Shown piece after piece: positions 33,769-42,195 of a DNA stretch of 64,000 nt. Origin of the DNA: Arthrobacter sp. 135MFCol5.1 (GTDB taxonomy: Bacteria; Actinomycetota; Actinomycetes; Actinomycetales; Micrococcaceae); NCBI RefSeq assembly GCF_000374865.1, contig NZ_KB895454.1, positions 372,001 through 436,000 on the forward strand, written 5' to 3'. The notes under the pieces were generated by a model that was not told where the DNA came from, ran no database searches, and was given only the letters and a program-made list of their open reading frames with translations. The stretch's first letter is position 1; the number at the start of each line of letters is the position of its first letter. The position numbers were made by a program, and so were the translations under genes.

Positions 33769-34734
33769 TCAGCTGGCGAGCTGGGGCCGGGCGGCGGAGT
33801 CCCGGCGGGTGCCCAGGCGGCTGTGGCGCGGCAGGGCCAGCTTGTCCAGCACTTCGAGCGCGCTTTGGTGCTCGTTGAAGGTGTAGAGGTGGATACCGGG
33901 GGCTCCGGCATCCAGGGCGGCATTGGCCAGGTCCACCGTGGCGTCGACGCCGATGTGGAGGCGTTCGAGGTCGCTGTCGGCGGCGGCCAGGCGTTCCATC
34001 AGTGCGGGTGCCGGTTCGACGCCGGCCAGTTCACCGAGCCGGGTGAGCCGGCGGAGGCTGGTGAGCGGCATGACGCCGGGGATGATCGGGATGGTGACCC
34101 CGGCGCGGCGTGCCCTGGTGAGGAGGTTCGCGTACTGCTCGGTCTCGAAGAACACCTGGGTGATGGCGAAGTCGGCGCCGGAACGCTGCTTGGCCAGCAG
34201 CACCTCGACGTCGTGTTCCTCGCTGGGCGATTCCGGGTGCCGGGAGGGATACGCGGCCACGCCGACGGCGATCTTTCCGGCGCAGAGCAGGGCTGAACGC
34301 CGCTGCTCCACCCGCCTGATCAGCTCGATCAGGTCCTGGGCGTACCGCAGTGCACCGTCGGAGGGCCGGACGCCGTCCTTGGGCAGGTCGCCCCGCAGCG
34401 CGAGGATGCCCCGCACTCCGATGTCCAGCAGTTCGCCGATGATTCCGGCCAGCTCCTGCGGCGTGTTTCCAACGCAGGTCAGGTGTGCCAGCGGCCGGAG
34501 GGTGGTCTCGAGCAGGAGCCGGTTAATGAGTTCGACGGCGGTGTCACGGTTGGATCCGCTGGCACCGTACGTCACGGAGACGTAGTCGGGCGCCGTGGTC
34601 TCGAGTTCACGGATGGTGGTCCAGAGCGTCTCGGCGGCGGCCGGGGAGCGCGGCGGGAACAGCTCATAGGACAGTGCCACCGGGGCGGTGTCCGAGAGGT
34701 TTGGGTGTGCTTCAATGAGGCTTGGTGGTGACAT
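33769..34734 (-). CDS. metF: Methylenetetrahydrofolate reductase MetF
   Basis: A 321-residue flavoprotein that reduces 5,10-methylene-THF to 5-methyl-THF. The motifs SYELFPPRSP at the start, YVSVTYGASGS, HLTCVGNT, GVRGILALRGDLPK and DFAITQVFFE are characteristic. ATG 34734 is chosen over an in-frame start at 34881 because AAGGA lies five bases upstream and the extra N-terminal sequence is not protein-like. First gene of metF-metE, with a palindromic leader region upstream. Confidence 0.96.
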   Translation of the reverse strand: MSPPSLIEAHPNLSDTAPVALSYELFPPRSPAAAETLWTTIRELETTAPDYVSVTYGASGSNRDTAVELINRLLLETTLRPLAHLTCVGNTPQELAGIIGELLDIGVRGILALRGDLPKDGVRPSDGALRYAQDLIELIRRVEQRRSALLCAGKIAVGVAAYPSRHPESPSEEHDVEVLLAKQRSGADFAITQVFFETEQYANLLTRARRAGVTIPIIPGVMPLTSLRRLTRLGELAGVEPAPALMERLAAADSDLERLHIGVDATVDLANAALDAGAPGIHLYTFNEHQSALEVLDKLALPRHSRLGTRRDSAARPQLAS

Positions 34735-34894
34735 TTGCGTCCTTGGCTTTGGGCCACTGGGGTTGCCTGCCGGTAAATCTACAGGGAAACCCGCAATGAA
34801 TTGAGTTTGGGGAACACGGAGGGACTCCATTGAGGACGCAGCCGCGACTGTTACGCCTGGAATGAAGTAGTCCGTGAGCAAATGTCAGGCCCAC

Positions 34895-34974
34895 ATGGGG
34901 GCACCCACACCCTCCGGAACGGAGGATCGCTGACACGTTACCGCGGTAACTTGTCTACGACTCTATGGGGGCAC
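34895..34974 (-). promoter_or_regulatory. Candidate operator/leader of metF-metE
   Basis: A perfect 14-bp palindrome, GTTACCGCGGTAAC (34937-34950), lies about 200 bases upstream of metF. It is flanked by two direct copies of ATGGGGGCAC (34895-34904 and 34965-34974) and a CCTCCG/CGGAGG hairpin just downstream. A possible minus-strand promoter (TTGAAT near 34990) would place the palindrome in the early transcribed region. It may be the binding site of a methionine regulator. The rest of 34735-35066 contains no gene, and I found no SAM or cobalamin riboswitch. Confidence 0.4.
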
Positions 34975-35066
34975 GGAGGGTGCATTCAAGTCGGCAACCG
35001 AATAAGACGCAGTTTTACGGCGTGTTCCACACCCGCTGCAGAATTTCCTTCGCCGGCGGGCCAGCC

Positions 35067-35780
35067 CTACCAGGGCCGGTCCGGCGCCGTTCCGCTGGAG
35101 TCGTCCAGGTATTGCTCGCGTTCACGGCCGCTGTTCCGTTCCCGCTCGGCCTGCCGCGCACTGTCCCGAAGTTGGTCCAGCTGGCTTTGCCGCGCCTCTG
35201 CCGAAGGGTCCGGCGCGGGCTCCGTCGATGGTGCCACTGTTGGGCCTGGCGCTTGGGCGGCCGAGCTAAGCTTTCCTTCCAGCCGTTCGGCGGCTTGCCC
35301 CAACCGTCCACCGGCCCCGGCTGGCGCGTCCGGCGACAAGCAACCCGGTGCCTCCTTCGCCGCGGACAGTGCGGCCTGGTACAGGGCAGCGGCCGACGCC
35401 GGATCCCCGGCCTCCAGCCGTTCGTCACCAAGGCGTTCGATCACCAGGGCCAGGTTGACCCTGATCAGGCATTCATCCCCGGAACCGGCCGGGACAGTGC
35501 GGAGCGCCGTTTCGAAGTCGGTCCGGGCGGCCCCGTAGTCTCCGCGCAGCACCGCAGCGCCGCCGGCAGCGAACGGCGCTTTGTGCGGCTCCACCACGTT
35601 GGCCACGCCGAGGCCACCGGCGGCGGCGTCCACGCCGGCGGCGTCCCCGGCCGCGTACCGTACGGCAGCATGCTCGGCGAGGACGCCGAGGCTGAGGAGC
35701 TTTGCCGCCACGCACAGCGCCAGGAGCACCGGCAGCAGCGACCAGAGCAGCAGGCGACGGCGGCGGACCGGAGGCCTCAC
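35067..35780 (-). CDS. Membrane-anchored TPR-like protein of the MoxR/VWA operon
   Basis: A 237-residue protein with an Arg-rich start and one membrane helix (LLLWSLLPVLLALCVAAKLLSL). Helical repeat-like segments follow, with the TPR pattern GDYGAARTDFETAL and GDPASAAALYQAAL. A Pro/Ser/Asp-rich tail and a charged coiled region (SQLDQLRDSARQAERERN) end it. GTG 35780 overlaps the VWA gene stop (GTGA) and has GGAGG eight bases upstream. It is the last gene of the operon and may act like the TPR partners of Bat VWA proteins. Confidence 0.75.
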   Translation of the reverse strand: MRPPVRRRRLLLWSLLPVLLALCVAAKLLSLGVLAEHAAVRYAAGDAAGVDAAAGGLGVANVVEPHKAPFAAGGAAVLRGDYGAARTDFETALRTVPAGSGDECLIRVNLALVIERLGDERLEAGDPASAAALYQAALSAAKEAPGCLSPDAPAGAGGRLGQAAERLEGKLSSAAQAPGPTVAPSTEPAPDPSAEARQSQLDQLRDSARQAERERNSGREREQYLDDSSGTAPDRPW

Positions 35781-37759
35781 CGTGCGGCCTCCGCCCGTGC
35801 CGGCCGCGGGAGGCCACGCAGCCGGCGCAGGACCGCCGCCGCTTCGGGCAGGGCCAGCAGGAACGCACCGGCGGCCAACAGCCAATACACCTCGGTCCGG
35901 GCCGCGACGGAACCGTCGCCGTCCGAGTGTTCCGCCTTTCCCGGGTGCGCCTGCCGCATCATGTCCGCCACCGGGGCGCCCGCGTCCCGATGCACGTACG
36001 GTACGCCCAGTTGCGCCGAAATGGTCCGGAGCCGTCCCTCGTCGATGACGGAGCGTGCGTCCCCTGCGCCGTTGTCCTGGACATATCCGCCGTGCGGTCC
36101 TGTCGCAGCGCCGCCGGCAGAGCCGTCGCCGGCGTCCAGGCCGGAGTTTTCCTTCATCCGGCCGCCCTCCGCCGTGCCATAGCCGAGGACCGCTCCCCCA
36201 GCCACCAGTCCGGCGTCGAACGCCATTGCCTCCGGTTCCGTGCCGCTGGTCTGTTCCCCGTCACCCAGGTAGTACACCAGCCGCGGGCGGCCGGGGTGGC
36301 TGTCCCGGGCGGCGGCCAGCCGCTCTGCGAGGACCTGCCTGGCGGCGGTGATGCTGCTGCCCTTGGCGTACGCGGTGACTTGGGGCTCGAGGACATCGGT
36401 GATGGTCTCAAGGGCCAGGGTATCGGTGCTCAACGGCATCCGGACATGGGCGGTGGTGTCGAAGGTGATGACTGAAAATCGCGCGCCCGGCAGCTGTTCC
36501 GCAATGGCCTTGATGTCCTTGCGGACGCCTTCCAGCCTCGGGGTTGCGCCGCCGTAGTCCTCGGCCACCATGCTGGTGGTGGTGTCCACCACGAAGAACA
36601 CGTTGAGGTCCGTCGAGGCGGCCGGCACGTTACCGCCGGGCAGGCCGGGCCGCAGGGCTGCTGCCCCGACGAGCAGGACGACGGCGGAACGCCTGAACCA
36701 TGCACGGCGCCCCGGCCCGGCGGGACGTGGCGGCGTGCCATGCCGGCCGCGCCTCAGCGGTGGCTGCACCTGCCACAGTGCAGCGCAGAGTACCAGTGCT
36801 GACAGAGCTGCGGTGGCCAGCGGTACTCCGGGAACCTCCGTCAGCACGGCCCGCGGCGCTCCCTGGATTGCAGCAGCCTCGGTCTTTTCGACGCCGGACA
36901 CGATCCCGGCCACGGCGTCAGGGCTGTCCAGGGCGTAGTAGGAGCCGCCCGTAGACTCCGCCGCAGCCCGCAGCCGGGCGCCCGGCTGGTCCGTCCCGGC
37001 GCCGTAGTCAACGTCTCCCGGATTCAGGGCGTAGACGTGCACCGACCTTTCCTTGGCCAGTTGCGCCGCCTGCTCCAGGGTCATGATGGGTTTGCCGGAA
37101 AGGAAGTTATCAGTGGCCAGCACTATCGACCGCGAGCGCTGCGGTCCGGCGGCACCCGGGCCGGTGGCGCCCTGGAAACTGTTCAGGCAGGACGCCAGGC
37201 CATCGCCGATCAGCGAGGAACCACGGCCGCTCCAGGTGCCGTCCAGGAATCCGGAGCTGCCGGGCTTGCCGTCGAAAGCGTCCTTGGCGGCCTGGAGTTG
37301 CTCCTGGGCGTAAGCGTAATCGTCCGTCAGCGGGAACACCTGGATAGCGCTGCTGTCGAAAATGGTCAGGCCGATCCGCTCGCCGTCGAACTTCCTGGCC
37401 AGGCCGGCGAAGACGTCCACCACTGCGGCGTCGGCGTTGCTCATGGAGCCGGATGCGTCCAGGCACAGCATGATGTCCCGGTTGTGCTGCTCCGGCCTGG
37501 TGGTTGCCACGTCCACGGGGCGGGCAGCAGCCACCGCCGTCGAGGCCAGCAGCAGGGCACACGCGGTCCCGGCCACGAGCAGCCATCTCCGGTGCCGCCG
37601 AAGGGCTGCCTGGTATTCCGGCAGCGCGGTGAGCCGGTCCGCGTGGGCCACCGGACGGCGTCGAACGTCTTCCCGTCCGTTGCGCCGCAGCCCGGCCCAC
37701 ACGGCCCACGCCACGGCAGCGGCAGCCGGCAGCAGCACCCACCACAACATCAACTCCAT
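35777..37759 (-). CDS. Tandem-VWA membrane protein (two Bat-type proteins fused)
   Basis: A 660-residue membrane protein with two complete von Willebrand factor A units. The first has N-terminal helices and MIDAS motif DASGS at residues 101-105. It is followed by helices around 315-335 and 358-370. The second unit has MIDAS DTTTS at 392-396 and a C-terminal helix (VYWLLAAGAFLLALPEAA). In Bat operons such units are usually two separate genes (BatA and BatB). VWA domains bind protein partners through a metal ion; in this context they probably act with the MoxR ATPase in assembly of membrane or periplasmic complexes. Confidence 0.85.
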   Translation of the reverse strand: MELMLWWVLLPAAAAVAWAVWAGLRRNGREDVRRRPVAHADRLTALPEYQAALRRHRRWLLVAGTACALLLASTAVAAARPVDVATTRPEQHNRDIMLCLDASGSMSNADAAVVDVFAGLARKFDGERIGLTIFDSSAIQVFPLTDDYAYAQEQLQAAKDAFDGKPGSSGFLDGTWSGRGSSLIGDGLASCLNSFQGATGPGAAGPQRSRSIVLATDNFLSGKPIMTLEQAAQLAKERSVHVYALNPGDVDYGAGTDQPGARLRAAAESTGGSYYALDSPDAVAGIVSGVEKTEAAAIQGAPRAVLTEVPGVPLATAALSALVLCAALWQVQPPLRRGRHGTPPRPAGPGRRAWFRRSAVVLLVGAAALRPGLPGGNVPAASTDLNVFFVVDTTTSMVAEDYGGATPRLEGVRKDIKAIAEQLPGARFSVITFDTTAHVRMPLSTDTLALETITDVLEPQVTAYAKGSSITAARQVLAERLAAARDSHPGRPRLVYYLGDGEQTSGTEPEAMAFDAGLVAGGAVLGYGTAEGGRMKENSGLDAGDGSAGGAATGPHGGYVQDNGAGDARSVIDEGRLRTISAQLGVPYVHRDAGAPVADMMRQAHPGKAEHSDGDGSVAARTEVYWLLAAGAFLLALPEAAAVLRRLRGLPRPARAEAAR

Positions 37760-38220
37760 GCGCGCACCACCGCCGAAGTCCTTGCCGCGGAGGCGCCCAC
37801 GGAGGGCAGCGGACCGGGCCCGAATTCGGCCGGGTAGAGGGCTTCGACGGCGTCCGCGGCCGCAGGAAGCGGGTGCTGCGCCAGGTCCTGCTGCGTCATC
37901 CGGGTGGCGTCCACCCCGGTGGCGTCCCGGACGAATCCGCGCAGGAGCATGCTGATCTGCTGGTGCGCGGCCCGGGCGTCGAGGGTGCCCGCCGCAGCAT
38001 CGAGTTCCACGTCACGGATGCGCTGCAGGTAGGCGGCCTTGAGCGACGGGAGGTCTGTCAGGGCGGGACGCGCCGGTTCGGAACCGGAAGCGGGGCCGGT
38101 ACGGGAGCTTAACCACACGTAGGCGTACCAGCCGGCCACCAGGGCCAGGATTGCCGCTCCGCACCACACCCATGCGGGGTTGTACGGCAGCGGTCCGTAG
38201 AATCCGGGGTCAGCCTGCAC
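37750..38220 (-). CDS. DUF4381-like membrane protein of the MoxR operon
   Basis: A 156-residue protein with a single helix near the start (WVWCGAAILALVAGWYAYVWL), then a cytoplasmic domain with LPSLKAAYLQRIRDVELDAA, DARAAHQQISMLLRGFVRDA and VEALYPAEFG. This matches the DUF4381-type subunit found between DUF58 and VWA genes. GTG 38220 has AAAGG eight bases upstream and overlaps the DUF58 stop; its own stop overlaps the VWA start. Confidence 0.75.
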   Translation of the reverse strand: MQADPGFYGPLPYNPAWVWCGAAILALVAGWYAYVWLSSRTGPASGSEPARPALTDLPSLKAAYLQRIRDVELDAAAGTLDARAAHQQISMLLRGFVRDATGVDATRMTQQDLAQHPLPAAADAVEALYPAEFGPGPLPSVGASAARTSAVVRAWS

Positions 38221-39109
38221 GCCGGTGCCTTTCCAGCAGGGCAAACAGACCGGTCATGACGTCGTCGCTGGCGGCCACATCCCCCTCAACGATCCCCGCA
38301 GCACGCAGCATGGCCTTGCGCTCCGCATCGCGCTGGGCGGCCGCGGTGGCATAGGCGGCCGCCACGCCGGCCGCCGCCGCAGGCTGCCAGGCCAGGACCG
38401 CGGAATCGGCCACGCTATAGGAATCGGAGGTGGAAGATTCCCGTATCTCCTGGCTGGACGGCGCCAGGTCCGCGTCCCGGACCGTCAGCCAGAGGATCTC
38501 GTGCTGCGCGCGGAGCCTGCGGAGGAGCTGGCCCGTGGCGTCATCAGCGGGCAGTTCATCCGCGACGACGAACAACAGGCGGCGGCCCTTGACGTTGCCG
38601 GCCACGTGCTGCAACTGGTCCTGGAGCCTGCTCGGGGGGCCGTCCAGCCTGGTGTTGGTGTCGACGTGCCTCAGCAGCCGCTCCAGGTGCTCCTCACCGC
38701 CCTTAGCGGGCAGGGACCGGGTGGTGGAAGAGTCGCCGCAGACCAGGCCCACCACATCCCCATGGCGGAGGGCAAGGTAGCCCAAGACTCCCAGTGCGAG
38801 GATGGCAATGTCCTTCTTTGCCTCCCCGGATTTGGCCTCCGCAGCCATGTTGCGCCCGGTATCGGTAACGAGGAGGACTGTTTGCCTCCGGACTGCCACA
38901 TAGCGCCGGATCAGGGGTGAGCCGTGGCGCGCCGAGGCCTTCCAGTCGATGTCGCGGACCTCGTCACCGGGAACGTAGGCGCGCAGGTCATCGAAGTCGA
39001 GGCTGCGGCCACGGAAGACGGAACCGTATTCGCCGTCGAGCATTCCCCGGGCTTTCCGGTGCGCGAAGATGGCCATCTTCGACTTCACGCGCTGGAGCAG
39101 GCTTGGCAT
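38210..39109 (-). CDS. DUF58 domain-containing protein
   Basis: A 299-residue protein with the DUF58 signature YVPGDEVRDIDWKASARHGS and RRYVAVRRQTVLLVTDTGRN, where the latter begins a degenerate VWA fold. Such proteins partner MoxR ATPases. It starts six bases after the MoxR stop and overlaps the next gene, so all five genes from 40123 to 35067 form one tightly packed operon. Cytoplasmic. Confidence 0.9.
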   Translation of the reverse strand: MPSLLQRVKSKMAIFAHRKARGMLDGEYGSVFRGRSLDFDDLRAYVPGDEVRDIDWKASARHGSPLIRRYVAVRRQTVLLVTDTGRNMAAEAKSGEAKKDIAILALGVLGYLALRHGDVVGLVCGDSSTTRSLPAKGGEEHLERLLRHVDTNTRLDGPPSRLQDQLQHVAGNVKGRRLLFVVADELPADDATGQLLRRLRAQHEILWLTVRDADLAPSSQEIRESSTSDSYSVADSAVLAWQPAAAAGVAAAYATAAAQRDAERKAMLRAAGIVEGDVAASDDVMTGLFALLERHRRAG

Positions 39110-39115
39110 GCGGGG

Positions 39116-40123
39116 TCAGGGGGTCTGGACGGCTGCGACAATGGCGTCGATCACCGATTCGACCGGCACTTGCTCGGCCACGGCGTCGAAGTTCAGGATC
39201 AGCCGGTGCCGCAGCACACGGTGGGCCAGCGACCTGACGTCCTCAGGGACCACGTGGTCGCGGCCATTCAACAGGGCCACCGCGCGGGACGCCTGGCTGA
39301 AGGCGATGCTGGCGCGGGGGCTGGCGCCGAATTCGATGAATCCGGCAAGCCGGGAGTCGATGTACTGCGAAGCATGCCGGGTCACGTACACCAGCCCCAC
39401 GATGTAGTTGATCACCGCAGGATCAATGTAGATCCGCCTGGCGAGGGCCTGGATTTCGGTGATGGCGTCGAGGGAGGCGGCGGCAGCAGGCTTCTGGTCC
39501 GCGGTGAAGATGCCGGCATCGATCCTGCGGATAATCTCCGCTTCCTCCGCAGGCGAGGGGTAGTCCAGCACATCCTTGAGCATGAAGCGGTCCATTTGGG
39601 CTTCGGGGAGCTGGTATGTGCCTTCCTGCTCGATCGGGTTCTGGGTGGCCAGGACCAGGAACGGTGAGGGCAGCCGGTAGTCCTGGCCGCCGATGGAGGT
39701 CTGGCGTTCCTGCATGGCCTCCAGCATGGCGCTCTGGGTCTTGGCGCTGGAGCGGTTGATCTCGTCCAGCAGCACGATGTTTGCGTGCACCGGACCCAGC
39801 TGGGTGACGAAGGTTCCTTTGCCGGCGTCGTAGATCTGGGTTCCCACAATGTCGCTGGGCAGCAGGTCCGGGGTGCACTGGATCCGGCGGAACTCGGCGC
39901 TGACGGCCTCGGCCACCGTTTGCGCCGCGGTGGTTTTCGCCAGTCCCGGGACGCTTTCGAGGAGGATGTGGCCGCCGGTCAGCAGGCCCACCAGGAGCGA
40001 TTCGCGCAGCCGGGACTGCCCCACCACCTTGGCGTCGAAACTGCGGGAAATGTTCGCGACCACCTGCTGCGCCCTGGCCAGCTCCGCCGGTTCGATTCTT
40101 GCGGGCACGCTGGTCGAAAGCAC
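39116..40123 (-). CDS. MoxR-family AAA+ ATPase
   Basis: A 335-residue AAA+ ATPase with Walker A LLESVPGLAKTT, Walker B IVLLDEINRS, sensor region LVLATQNPIEQEGTY and the arginine finger region EAQMDRFMLK. The C-terminal lid domain includes ASPRASIAF. GTG 40123 is chosen because GGGGGAA lies six bases upstream; the longer frame to 40225 starts with Pro/Gly-rich filler. MoxR proteins act as chaperones that load metals or cofactors or assemble complexes with VWA partners, here encoded downstream. Confidence 0.93.
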   Translation of the reverse strand: MLSTSVPARIEPAELARAQQVVANISRSFDAKVVGQSRLRESLLVGLLTGGHILLESVPGLAKTTAAQTVAEAVSAEFRRIQCTPDLLPSDIVGTQIYDAGKGTFVTQLGPVHANIVLLDEINRSSAKTQSAMLEAMQERQTSIGGQDYRLPSPFLVLATQNPIEQEGTYQLPEAQMDRFMLKDVLDYPSPAEEAEIIRRIDAGIFTADQKPAAAASLDAITEIQALARRIYIDPAVINYIVGLVYVTRHASQYIDSRLAGFIEFGASPRASIAFSQASRAVALLNGRDHVVPEDVRSLAHRVLRHRLILNFDAVAEQVPVESVIDAIVAAVQTP

Positions 40124-40263
40124 TGGTATTCCCCCTGGTGACGGTGATGGAGTCGCGGGCCGGGCCGGCCGTGTCCCGCCCGCCATCTTATCCAAGACCG
40201 CGGGGCCCGGAACGGCAATGGGCACCCCTCCCCATGCGGGCCGGGCAGGTCTATCCTTTTGCC

Positions 40264-40461
40264 ATGACCGAGCTTCCAGACAGTTACAAGGAGTACCTCG
40301 CCGGCAAGAACCAGTTGTTCGTCGACACCGTCAGGCCGGTCCTGATGCAGTCCGCGGCGGACAAACTGCACGGCGTCCGCGTGGTGGACACCCACCACGG
40401 ACACCAAGCCCACCTGGACGATACCCTCCCCTTCGGGGTGGTGCTGGAGGACATCGACTAA
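40264..40461 (+). CDS. Small hypothetical protein (65 aa)
   Basis: A 65-residue soluble protein with ELPDSYKEYLAGKNQLFVDT, VRVVDTHHGHQAHLDDTL and an acidic end (VVLEDID). The His-rich THHGHQAH might bind a metal. ATG 40264 is 140 bases from the divergent MoxR gene and lacks an obvious ribosome binding site. Its stop overlaps the stop region of the convergent permease gene. Function unknown. Confidence 0.5.
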   Translation: MTELPDSYKEYLAGKNQLFVDTVRPVLMQSAADKLHGVRVVDTHHGHQAHLDDTLPFGVVLEDID

Positions 40462-41315
40462 CCCCTGACAGCTCCCGACAGCGCCAACGGGTTGCCGGCG
40501 CCGCGCGCCACGATGCCGTAGAGGGCCAGCACCGGCAGGGAGTACAGGATGGAGAAGGCGGCCAGCTGGCCATACGCCACGGCCCCGTACTGGCCGAAAA
40601 AGCTGAAGATCGATACCGCCGCCGGCTGGTTGGCTTCAGAGAGCAGGAGCACGAACGGTACGAAGAAGTTCCCCCAGGCCTGGATGAACACGAAGATAAA
40701 CACCACGCCCAGGCCCGGGCCCATGAGCGGCAGCACGATTGAACGCAAGGCAGCCAGCCGGGATGCCCCGTCCACCCAGGCGGCCTCCTCCACAGCCAAG
40801 GGCACCGCATCCATGAAGTTCCTGGTCATCCAGATGGCCATGGGCAGGCTGGTCGCGGACAGGAACAGCACTGTGGCGGGCAAGGAATCCAACAGCTGAA
40901 GCTGAACGAACAATCCGTACACCGGAACCATGATGGCCGTCACCGGCAGGCAGGTGCCGAACAGGATGCCGTAGAGGAACGGGGTGTTGAACCGCGACCG
41001 GAAACGGGAGAGCGGATAGGCAGCCAATACGGCCGCTGCCAGCGTCACGGCACCGGTCCCTGCAGAAAGCAACAGGCTGTTCCACAGCGGCCGGAACAGC
41101 AGCTCCGGGGTGAGGACTGCGGAAAAATTGTCCAGGGCAGGCCGCAGCGGAACTTTGGTGCCATGCCCGGCGGCCGGGTCCAGCGAACCGAGGACCAGCC
41201 ACAGCAGCGGCAGCACGAAGCACGCGCCGATCACCAGCAGGACGGCATCCGCCACCGCGCTCCCCCGCGGACGGCGGCGGGCCCGTGGCCGGAGGGAAGT
41301 CCGTGCGGCGGTCAC
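40458..41315 (-). CDS. Carbohydrate ABC transporter permease (MalG-type), ROK operon
   Basis: A 285-residue permease with about six helices; the EAA coupling loop EEAAWVDGASRLAALRSIVL is followed by PLMGP. GTG 41315 overlaps the stop of the upstream permease (GTGA). It pairs with that permease in a binding-protein-dependent sugar importer. The N-terminus is Arg-rich (RPRARRRPRG), typical of the cytoplasmic start. Last gene of the operon. Confidence 0.92.
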   Translation of the reverse strand: MTAARTSLRPRARRRPRGSAVADAVLLVIGACFVLPLLWLVLGSLDPAAGHGTKVPLRPALDNFSAVLTPELLFRPLWNSLLLSAGTGAVTLAAAVLAAYPLSRFRSRFNTPFLYGILFGTCLPVTAIMVPVYGLFVQLQLLDSLPATVLFLSATSLPMAIWMTRNFMDAVPLAVEEAAWVDGASRLAALRSIVLPLMGPGLGVVFIFVFIQAWGNFFVPFVLLLSEANQPAAVSIFSFFGQYGAVAYGQLAAFSILYSLPVLALYGIVARGAGNPLALSGAVRG

Positions 41316-42193
41316 GGCTTCTGCTCCCGCAAGAGTCGAAGATAGGCGGCCCCGAACACTGCCCCGATCAGGATCAGCACCGAGGCGACCGCCGTGCCAT
41401 AGCCGATATCGCCGAATTTGAAGGCCTCCTGGTAGGCCATGACGGGCAATGTGGAGCTGCCGTTGGCCGGACCGCCCGCGGTCATGACCCAGATCAGGGT
41501 GAACACGGCCAGGGTCTGCAGCGTGACCAGCATCAGGTTGGTGGCGATGCTGCCCCGGATCACCGGCAGGGTGATGAACACCAGCCGCTGCCAGGCGCCG
41601 GCACCGTCCATGTGTGCCGCTTCGGTGAGCTCGGCCGGCACCCCGCCCAGCGCCGCGCGGTACACCAGCATGGAGAAGGCGGTGCCACGCCACACGTTCG
41701 CCATGATCACGGCCAGCATGGGCACGGCGTAGAGCCAGTCGACCTCCGCCAGTCCCATCCCGCCGAGCAACTGGTTGAGCGTCCCGTCGCGGCTGAAGAA
41801 GGCGTAGGCAGCGAAAGCCGCCACGATTTCGGGCAAGACCCAGGCGGCAACGACGGCGGTACCCACCACCGCCGAGACTGCGGGCCGTGCCCGGCGCAGA
41901 AGGACCGCCAGGGCCAGTCCCAGGACGTTCTGGCCCAGAACGGCGGAGCCGCCCACGAACAGCACCGTCAGGGCCAGCGAGAGCGGGAACACCGGGTCCT
42001 GCAACAGCCGCTGGTAGTTCTCCAGACCCACCCATTCCGGGTTCCTGGCATGCCGGCCGGTCAACCCGGCATTGGTCAGCGAGGCCTGGAACGCCCACAG
42101 CACCGGGCCCGCCAGGAAGACAGCAAGCAGCAGGATGGCCGGCAGGACCGGCAGGTAGCGGGCGAGCTGCCGACGTTGGTGGTGGCGTGCCAC
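41312..42193 (-). CDS. Sugar ABC transporter permease (MalF-type), ROK operon
   Basis: A 293-residue permease starting at GTG 42193, two bases after the binding-protein stop, with GGAAG upstream. It has about six helices and the EAA loop TEAAHMDGAGAWQRLVFITL. It forms the transmembrane heterodimer with the downstream MalG-type protein. No ATPase is encoded nearby. Confidence 0.92.
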   Translation of the reverse strand: MARHHQRRQLARYLPVLPAILLLAVFLAGPVLWAFQASLTNAGLTGRHARNPEWVGLENYQRLLQDPVFPLSLALTVLFVGGSAVLGQNVLGLALAVLLRRARPAVSAVVGTAVVAAWVLPEIVAAFAAYAFFSRDGTLNQLLGGMGLAEVDWLYAVPMLAVIMANVWRGTAFSMLVYRAALGGVPAELTEAAHMDGAGAWQRLVFITLPVIRGSIATNLMLVTLQTLAVFTLIWVMTAGGPANGSSTLPVMAYQEAFKFGDIGYGTAVASVLILIGAVFGAAYLRLLREQKP

Positions 42194-42195
42194 CG

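Noticed and set aside
34735..35066. SAM or cobalamin riboswitch before metF
   Set aside because: A GGCAACCCC string is present but the other conserved blocks of SAM-I, SAM-IV or B12 aptamers are missing or out of order.
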